DNA of 32,443 nt, from positions 1-32,443 of the forward strand of contig CALCGG010000008.1 of the NCBI GenBank assembly GCA_937900945.1, in the 5' to 3' direction. Position 1 is the first letter of the stretch; the number at the start of each line of letters is the position of its first letter. Both the position numbers and the translations under genes were made by a program. The notes below the pieces were generated by a model, which was given only the letters and a program-made list of their open reading frames with translations, was not told the DNA's origin and made no database searches. This DNA comes from an uncultured Sulfurimonas sp. (lineage in GTDB: Bacteria; Campylobacterota; Campylobacteria; Campylobacterales; Sulfurimonadaceae). Positions 26,143-32,443 of this stretch are shown here, piece by piece.

Positions 26143-27729
26143 ATGAATTTAATTGAACTAGAAGAGTTAGGGCTAAAAAATATTGGTAAAATTCATCGCA
26201 ATATTAGTTATGATGAGTTGATTGAGCACGAGCTTGAAAATGGTGAGTGTTTGCTTACAAGTAGTGGTGCTACTACTGTTGATACAGGTATATTTACAGG
26301 AAGAAGTCCAAAAGACAAGTATATTGTGGATCGAGACCCATCAAATAAACATATTGCTTGGGGTAAAGTAAATCAAAAAGTAAGTGAAGAAATTTTTAAT
26401 GAACTTTTAGAACTCTCAAGAAAAGAACTCTCAGGTAAAGACCTTTATGTGACAGATGTGTTTACCGGTGCAAGCGCCGCTTCCAAAAGATCGGTTCGTT
26501 TTGTTTCTGAAATAGCATGGCAGTCACATTTTGTTAAAAATATGTTCATTCGTCCAACTGCATCAGACTTGGATGTATTTAAAGCTGACTTTACGGTGTT
26601 AAATGCATGTAAAGCAGTCAATGATAGATGGAAAGAGCATGGTTTAAATTCTGAAGTTTTTGTCATGTTCGATATTGAAAACAACATAGCGATTATTGGT
26701 GGAACTTGGTACGGCGGTGAAATGAAAAAAGGTATTTTTTCTATGATGAACTACTGGCTGCCACTAGAAGGTAAGCTAGCTATGCATTGTTCTGCAAATG
26801 TTGGCAAAGAAGGTGATACAGCTCTTTTCTTCGGACTCAGCGGAACAGGTAAAACAACACTATCAACTGATCCTCACCGTGCTTTAATCGGTGATGATGA
26901 GCATGGCTGGGATGATCATGGTATATTTAACTTTGAGGGTGGATGCTATGCAAAAGTTATCAACCTTGATGCCCAAAGCGAGCCGGAAATTTATGGTGCA
27001 ATCAAAAAAGGTGCATTACTTGAAAATGTTGTAGTAGATGATGACGATGAAGTAGATTATACAGATGGTTCTAAGACAGAAAATACCCGTGTTTCTTACC
27101 CGATTGACCACATCGAAAATCATACACCGGATCTTATGGGTGGACATCCAAACAATATAATCTTTTTATCTGCTGATGCTTTTGGTGTACTGCCTCCTGT
27201 TTCTAAACTTACAAAAGAGCAAGCAATGTACTACTTCTTAAGCGGATACACTGCTAAAGTGGCCGGAACGGAGCGCGGTATCACTGAACCGGTTGCTACA
27301 TTCAGTTCATGTTTTGGTGAAGCATTTTTGCCACTCCATCCAACAGTATATGCAAAACTTCTAGGCGAGAAAATAGATCAGCATGATGTGCATGTTTATT
27401 TAGTGAACACTGGCTGGACGGGGGGTGCTTACGGCGTTGGCAAGCGTATGAGCATTAAAGATACTAGAGCATGTATCCATGCTGTTCTTGATGGCACGAT
27501 TCATAATAGTGACTTTAGAACAACTAAAGTATTTGGTTTTAGTGTTCCCAACCATATTGATGGTGTTGACCCTAAAGTGCTTTTCCCTAGAGAAGCATGG
27601 GCGGATGAATGGGAATATGAAAAAGCCAGAGATAAGTTAGCACAGATGTTTATAGATAACTTTCACAAATATGAGACAGCAAGTCATGAATTTGACTACT
27701 CCGCTGCTGGACCTCAACTAGAAGCGTAG
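26143..27729 (+). CDS. pckA: Phosphoenolpyruvate carboxykinase (ATP)
   Basis: [81 protein letters not shown]. Confidence 0.97.
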   Translation: MNLIELEELGLKNIGKIHRNISYDELIEHELENGECLLTSSGATTVDTGIFTGRSPKDKYIVDRDPSNKHIAWGKVNQKVSEEIFNELLELSRKELSGKDLYVTDVFTGASAASKRSVRFVSEIAWQSHFVKNMFIRPTASDLDVFKADFTVLNACKAVNDRWKEHGLNSEVFVMFDIENNIAIIGGTWYGGEMKKGIFSMMNYWLPLEGKLAMHCSANVGKEGDTALFFGLSGTGKTTLSTDPHRALIGDDEHGWDDHGIFNFEGGCYAKVINLDAQSEPEIYGAIKKGALLENVVVDDDDEVDYTDGSKTENTRVSYPIDHIENHTPDLMGGHPNNIIFLSADAFGVLPPVSKLTKEQAMYYFLSGYTAKVAGTERGITEPVATFSSCFGEAFLPLHPTVYAKLLGEKIDQHDVHVYLVNTGWTGGAYGVGKRMSIKDTRACIHAVLDGTIHNSDFRTTKVFGFSVPNHIDGVDPKVLFPREAWADEWEYEKARDKLAQMFIDNFHKYETASHEFDYSAAGPQLEA

Positions 27730-27785
27730 CCTAAGCTTCTAGTGTTTGGAAATCCATCCTCTGTTGAGGGTGTGAATTCTAGCGA

Positions 27786-28352
27786 CTATTTAGTCCTTTT
27801 CTTTGTAGCATGCGTTAAATAAAACCATAAAGTTCCACCCAGTACAACAAGTACAAGCGGAGCAATCCAAGGCTTATCACCGATAATTTCAGCAAACTTC
27901 ACTAAAGCATTTCCAGAATAATAACTTCCAAGCCCAAAAGTTAAAGCCCAAACTCCAGCACTGAAAACATTTAAGATAGCAAATTTTTTAAAGTCATATT
28001 TTGTAAGACCGATTGCAATCGGGATAAGCGTTTTGATTCCATAAATATATTTTTGAATTAAGATTATCCAAGAGCCATACTTTTTCATCATGATATGTGA
28101 AAGTGCTAATTTCCTTCTATGTTTACGTATACCGTCCATCATGGTTGCCTTATGGTATCTTGCCATGTAAAAAAGAAGAACATCTCCTAAAGCATTTGCA
28201 AAAAAGGCAATGGCAATCGAGTAAGTTAAGTCCATTTTCCCCAAAAACGATAAAACTCCCGCACCAATCAGTGCTACAAAACCACCGCCAAGTGAATATA
28301 AAAATAGTCCTATATATCCATAAGTTGCTAAATTGCTAAAAGTATCTTCCAT
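27786..28352 (-). CDS. DedA family membrane protein
   Basis: GGFVALIGAGVLSFLGKMDLTYSIAIAFFANALGDVLLFYMARY, QKYIYGIKTLIPIAIGLTKYDFKKFAILNVFSAGVWAL. Confidence 0.85.
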   Translation of the reverse strand: MEDTFSNLATYGYIGLFLYSLGGGFVALIGAGVLSFLGKMDLTYSIAIAFFANALGDVLLFYMARYHKATMMDGIRKHRRKLALSHIMMKKYGSWIILIQKYIYGIKTLIPIAIGLTKYDFKKFAILNVFSAGVWALTFGLGSYYSGNALVKFAEIIGDKPWIAPLVLVVLGGTLWFYLTHATKKRTK

Positions 28353-28359
28353 GTTATTC

Positions 28360-30342
28360 CTAAAGTTGTTTTATTTTCATGATCTCATCACGAAGTCTGG
28401 CGGCTTCTTCAAAGTTTAATTCTTTCGCTGCTTGTTTCATTCTCAGCATAAGTTCTTTTGTTATTGCTTTGCGCTCTGATGCCGGTATTTTATCCATTTT
28501 TTTGTGTTTTTGGTAAAGGTCACCGTAATCTTCTAGCTTTAGATTTTCATCAAGTGAACGCTTGGTCGTTGTTGGAGTAATGTTGTGCTTTTTGTTGTGA
28601 GCATCCTGCATCTCTCTTCTGGCAGTTGTCTTTTCTATGGCTCTTTGCATAGAACCCGTTATCTTATTTGCATATAAAATAACTCTGCCCTTAGAATTTC
28701 TGGCACCTCTGCCTATAGTTTGAACCAGGGCAGTTTCACTTCTTAAAAATCCCTCTTTATCAGCATCCAAAATAGCCACTAAACTAACTTCCGGCAGGTC
28801 TAAGCCTTCCCGTAGTAAATTTATTCCTATCAAAACATCAAACTCGCCAAGACGAAGAGCACGAATGATTTGATTTCTTTCAATAGTGTCAATATCTGAG
28901 TGCATGTACTGAACTTTTATTCCTAAATCAGCAAGATATTTTGTGAGAGCTTCTGCCATTTTTTTTGTGAGAACAGTTATGAGAACCCGTTCGTCATTAA
29001 CAGTGATTTTCTTAATCTCGTCATGAATATCTTCTACCTGATTATCAGATGATTTGATTTCAATAATTGGGTCAAGCAGTCCTGTAGGACGTATAATCTG
29101 TTTTGCCGTCACACTTGACATCTCCAATTCATACACAGAAGGTGTCGCCGATACAAAAAGATAGTGAGGTGCTTTGTTGATATACTCATCTGCCTTAAGC
29201 GGTCTGTTGTCAAGAGCACTCGGAAGTCTAAAGCCGTATTCTACAAGAACTTCTTTTCTAGCTCTGTCTCCGGCATACATGCCACGATACTGAGGAAGCG
29301 ATACATGTGATTCATCCACTATGACAAGATAATCTTTGTGGTGAAGTTCAAAATAGTCAAGCAGAGTATAAGGCGCTTCTCCAGGTTTTTTGTTTGTCAA
29401 AAGTCTTGAGTAGTTTTCTACACCTTTACACATGCCGGTTGTTTGAAGCATCTCTAAGTCAAACTCAACTCTTTGTTTGAGTCGCTGATGTTCTAAAAGC
29501 TTTCCTTCGGCTTGGAAAAAGGCAAGCCGCTCATCCAGCTCTTCTTCAATCCTTTTAATAGCAACTGCCATTTTTTCCTGAGAAACACTAAACTGGGAAG
29601 TAGCGTAAATAGTAAACTGTTTATGGTCTTCGAGTCTTTTGTTATCTATGATATCAAAGGTGTAAATGGCTTCTATTTCATCACCGAAAAATTCTATACG
29701 GATAGCTTCTTGTTCAAAATAAGGTGGATAAATATCCAAGCTTTCCCCATTGACACGGATATGCCCGCTGTCAAAATAGGTGTCATTTCGACTGTAACCC
29801 ATCTCAACAAGACGAAGAAGAAGTTTTTTCTGAGCAATTACATCTCCTATAGCAATAGACTGAACCATATTCTCATACTCTTGGGGGTCACCAAGTCCGT
29901 AGTTGGCGGAGACAGAAGCTATAACTATTACATCATCATAACTAAGCAAGTTGGCAGTTGAAGAGAGTCTCATTCGCTCCAATTCATCATTGATAGCACT
30001 GTCTTTTTCTATAAACAGATCTTGACGAGGAATGTAAGCCTCCGGCTGATAATAATCATAATAAGACACAAAATATTCAACATGATTATTCGGAAAGAAT
30101 TGTCTAAATTCCGAGTACAACTGAGCGGCTAATGTTTTGTTGTGCGTCATGATGATGGTTGGCATCTTAACATTCTCAATAACCCGCGCCATAGTGTAGG
30201 TTTTACCACTGCCTGTCACACCTTCAAGTGCTTGGTAACGATTCCCCTTGAGAATAGACTCTGTGAGCTCTTTGATGGCTGTCGGCTGGTCTCCGGCTGG
30301 AGAATAATCTGATTTTACTATAAAATTCGCTTCTTTTTTCAT
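28360..30342 (-). CDS. uvrB: Excinuclease ABC subunit B
   Basis: [72 protein letters not shown]-terminal UVR motif. Confidence 0.98.
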   Translation of the reverse strand: MKKEANFIVKSDYSPAGDQPTAIKELTESILKGNRYQALEGVTGSGKTYTMARVIENVKMPTIIMTHNKTLAAQLYSEFRQFFPNNHVEYFVSYYDYYQPEAYIPRQDLFIEKDSAINDELERMRLSSTANLLSYDDVIVIASVSANYGLGDPQEYENMVQSIAIGDVIAQKKLLLRLVEMGYSRNDTYFDSGHIRVNGESLDIYPPYFEQEAIRIEFFGDEIEAIYTFDIIDNKRLEDHKQFTIYATSQFSVSQEKMAVAIKRIEEELDERLAFFQAEGKLLEHQRLKQRVEFDLEMLQTTGMCKGVENYSRLLTNKKPGEAPYTLLDYFELHHKDYLVIVDESHVSLPQYRGMYAGDRARKEVLVEYGFRLPSALDNRPLKADEYINKAPHYLFVSATPSVYELEMSSVTAKQIIRPTGLLDPIIEIKSSDNQVEDIHDEIKKITVNDERVLITVLTKKMAEALTKYLADLGIKVQYMHSDIDTIERNQIIRALRLGEFDVLIGINLLREGLDLPEVSLVAILDADKEGFLRSETALVQTIGRGARNSKGRVILYANKITGSMQRAIEKTTARREMQDAHNKKHNITPTTTKRSLDENLKLEDYGDLYQKHKKMDKIPASERKAITKELMLRMKQAAKELNFEEAARLRDEIMKIKQL

Positions 30343-30451
30343 GTTTGGAATTATAGCTAAATGTGGAAAATGGATGGGAAAGGTGATGATTTTGATTAGT
30401 TTTGTTGAGTATGGCTACTATTAGGCTGCCGAGAAGTTATTCTAAATATAT

Positions 30452-30601
30452 TCAACCTTCAATTAAACGAACTACATTACTAGAACAATTTTCACATTTA
30501 CCTTTTAGTATTAAATCATTGTTCTCCATACTAGCTTCAAAATCAACTATTTTAATCATATCTTTACATTTTGAACAATATTGAAATTTTAATAAATTCC
30601 C
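30452..30601 (-). pseudogene. Cys4 zinc-ribbon protein fragment without a start codon upstream of the first CxxC
   Basis: Manual translation: GNLLKFQYCSKCKDMIKIVDFEASMENNDLILKGKCENCSSNVVRLIEG*, with paired CxxC knuckles; no ATG/GTG/TTG before CSKC. Confidence 0.55.
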
Positions 30602-30795
30602 TCAACCGCTGATACCTTATTCGCCTCACTTAGCTTCATGTAGCGCAAAGTTATATTAATATCTTTGCGGTTCAAAAGCTTCTGAATTTCAAATAACGGC
30701 ACTTGATTTATCGCTAAGTGCGAAGCAAAAGTGTGATTACAAACACGAAATTTATAATCATCCTCTGATTTTGTTATTGCAGTATGCATTTTCAA
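30589..30795 (-). pseudogene. Tyrosine recombinase/integrase C-terminal remnant
   Basis: HTFASHLAINQVPLFEIQKLLNRKDINITLRYMKLSEANKVSAVEGIY retains the box II and Tyr-motif outline, but catalytic R (now N) and a His (LNHKD to LNRKD) look substituted, and the N-terminal domain is absent. Confidence 0.8.
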
Positions 30796-30918
30796 GCTGG
30801 AGCTTTGGAGTGAGAAATAAGTGACGGTGGAATTGGTTTGGGACAGGTTTATTACGCTTTTCTCACAATTTTGAAATCTGTTTGATACAATTCCAATATT
30901 ATATTAAAGGAGTTTATC

Positions 30919-31626
30919 GTGATACATGTGAGAAATTTTTTTTATTTTGCAGCTTCGGCTGTTTTACTCGTTCTACTTGGCGGGTGTGCAAGCACTACTC
31001 CTTCTACTACTCCGCCGGTTGCAGCCAAAGCTGAATGTATGCAAGACGGCATAAGTGCACCTTTTTGGATCTGTAAACCTCAGGTAGCAGATGCTTATGT
31101 AAGCTTGGCAATTGCAGAAACAAATGGGGCTGATAAGGCTCAGACAATAAAAGCTGCTCTAGAAATCGGTCGCATAGAGATTGCAAAACAGATGCAATCA
31201 CATGTAAGAGAAAAACTTGATAATTTTGCCCGCACACCAGAAGGAAGCAATAAAGAAAAAGTTGATAATCTTTATGCATCCATTGCAGATGAGGTTAAAC
31301 CGAGGGATTTACATCTTCAAAAAATGCTAAAATCTTGGATCACTCCTTCTGGCAAAGTGTATATACATGTCATAGCTCCAAAATCAAATTTTGATGCAGA
31401 TCTAAAAAGAGCAGTGAAATTAAGTTATATCCACCATAAGCGTACATGGCTTAGTTTTAAATCCAAGCAATCTATTGCTAATCTTGAAAAAGAGTTTGAT
31501 GTAAGGATGCCGGTAGAACAGGGAATAAAAATAGCGCAACGATTAGAGCAGGGAGAAAAAGTATCGGAACTGTTTCAAGTAGAGAGAGTGCCTAATATGA
31601 TAGTGGGACGTAATAGAAGAAACTAA
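30919..31626 (+). CDS. LPP20-like lipoprotein
   Basis: Lipobox LVLLGGC; ICKPQVADAYVSLAIAETNGADKAQTIKAALEIGRIEIAKQMQSHV pattern. Confidence 0.65.
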   Translation: MIHVRNFFYFAASAVLLVLLGGCASTTPSTTPPVAAKAECMQDGISAPFWICKPQVADAYVSLAIAETNGADKAQTIKAALEIGRIEIAKQMQSHVREKLDNFARTPEGSNKEKVDNLYASIADEVKPRDLHLQKMLKSWITPSGKVYIHVIAPKSNFDADLKRAVKLSYIHHKRTWLSFKSKQSIANLEKEFDVRMPVEQGIKIAQRLEQGEKVSELFQVERVPNMIVGRNRRN

Positions 31627-31739
31627 TTCTTAAAACCGTATATCAAGAATTTTGGGATGCTAAAACACCTTTGAAATTACGGGATGTTGTTAGTAAACAA
31701 AAGTTTATCTAGAAATTGACTTAAATACATCACAAGCAA

Positions 31740-31991
31740 TCAATATTTTTTTAAAAAAGTTGTTGCAGAACATGGCATTTCACAAGGTCTTAAAAGTCCA
31801 TCGCCTATGTGTGGATAGTAGTTTAGACTCATAAAATCATTGTCTCCCAACTCTTTGGCATAGAGCTTTATAAGTTTGCCATCCAGTTCAGTCTGTTTGG
31901 ATAGTAAGTATCGTTTGTTATAGTAAAAAACATCATAACTCCCATCTTTTAAGGCTAAGAGTTTAGTATGAAATAGTTTCTTTAAACTCAT
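31740..31991 (-). CDS. Conserved hypothetical small protein, directly abutting the radical SAM gene
   Basis: 83-aa ORF whose ATG directly follows the upstream stop; coherent composition (YDVFYYNKRYLLSKQTELDGKLIKLYAKELGDNDFMSLNYY). Confidence 0.55.
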   Translation of the reverse strand: MSLKKLFHTKLLALKDGSYDVFYYNKRYLLSKQTELDGKLIKLYAKELGDNDFMSLNYYPHIGDGLLRPCEMPCSATTFLKKY

Positions 31992-32443
31992 TTAAAAACC
32001 TCTAAAAATATTTGGGATTAATGCATCACTGCCAATATTCATAGCTATATCCAATTGTGCTAAAAGTTTATCTGTATCTTTTGGGAGTGTTCCAGATAGA
32101 TGAAGTGCGTTTGATGCATGGTTTGAACGGAAGATGATTTGATTGGTAGGATCTAAAAGTTCTAAGAATCTCTTTTGTTCGTCTAAAACTTGAGAATCAT
32201 CTAGTGGGGTAAAATTACTAAAGTGTTTGTAAAAGTTATCCTTGGCATCCTCTTCTATTCCTAGTTGTAGAGTGCTGAGATAATTTATAGTTGTATTGTT
32301 TATAATATTTGCAGTATCAATTATATGCTCTTTTGTGTATTTAGTTCCACCTATGCCTAAGATAACAGTTGCAGATATTTTCATCCCTTTTGGAACTTTG
32401 TTTAGTGATTTTATAATCTCACTTTTATTTACACCCTTTGTAA
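31992..32443 (-). CDS. Radical SAM protein, 3' part, truncated by window end
   Basis: Frame stays open to base 32443 (TKGVNKSEIIKSLNKVPKGMKISATVILGIGGTKYTKEHIIDTANIIN); FRSNHASNALHLSGTLPKD typical of this radical SAM family. The ATG at 32384 is probably internal. Confidence 0.75.
   Translation of the reverse strand, partial: TKGVNKSEIIKSLNKVPKGMKISATVILGIGGTKYTKEHIIDTANIINNTTINYLSTLQLGIEEDAKDNFYKHFSNFTPLDDSQVLDEQKRFLELLDPTNQIIFRSNHASNALHLSGTLPKDTDKLLAQLDIAMNIGSDALIPNIFRGF

Noticed and set aside
29512-29961. 149-aa plus ORF opposite uvrB
   Set aside because: Antisense to highly conserved uvrB; no recognisable domain.
30402-30584. 60-aa plus ORF downstream of uvrB
   Set aside because: The opposite strand carries a coherent Cys4 zinc-ribbon frame; the plus ORF is likely its shadow.
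31007-31279. 90-aa minus ORF opposite the LPP20-like gene
   Set aside because: Antisense to a lipoprotein with a clear lipobox and signal peptide.
1-32443. CRISPR array, prophage or defence island
   Set aside because: No regularly spaced repeats, phage structural genes or recognisable defence nucleases/toxins were seen.

Overview
The window reads as AT-rich chromosomal DNA from a Campylobacterota, probably Sulfurimonas-like (inferred from protein style, not tested). Gene content is mostly ordinary, with several dense signalling modules. In order: priA 3' end, L,D-transpeptidase-like protein, GNAT, NhaC-type antiporter, PAS-GGDKF-EAL protein, a TPR/beta-barrel + FecR + CHASE2-adenylate cyclase operon, ExoX-like exonuclease, DUF4139 protein, DUF819 protein + dipeptide epimerase, nhaA, an operon of sensor-only protein + YfiR-like protein + GGDEF protein, a divergent TonB-dependent receptor, an LRV-repeat protein + MoxR AAA+ + VWA/DUF2201 operon, a REC-REC-GGDEF regulator, a tRNA-Val(GAC), pckA, DedA, uvrB, a decayed integrase/zinc-ribbon island, an LPP20-like lipoprotein and the 3' part of a radical SAM gene. 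The most interesting signals are: (1) the FecR/CHASE2-cyclase envelope cassette; (2) the YfiR-like module with a duplicated sensor, one copy lacking an output domain; (3) the LRV-MoxR-VWA operon; (4) an NhaC gene whose conserved N-terminus has no canonical start codon and points to ATA; (5) a tRNA-Val with C33 instead of U33, next to a decayed tRNA-Val 5' half; (6) a degenerate integrase scar hiding an unannotated Cys4 zinc-ribbon fragment. All family assignments come from reading motifs; no database search was run.
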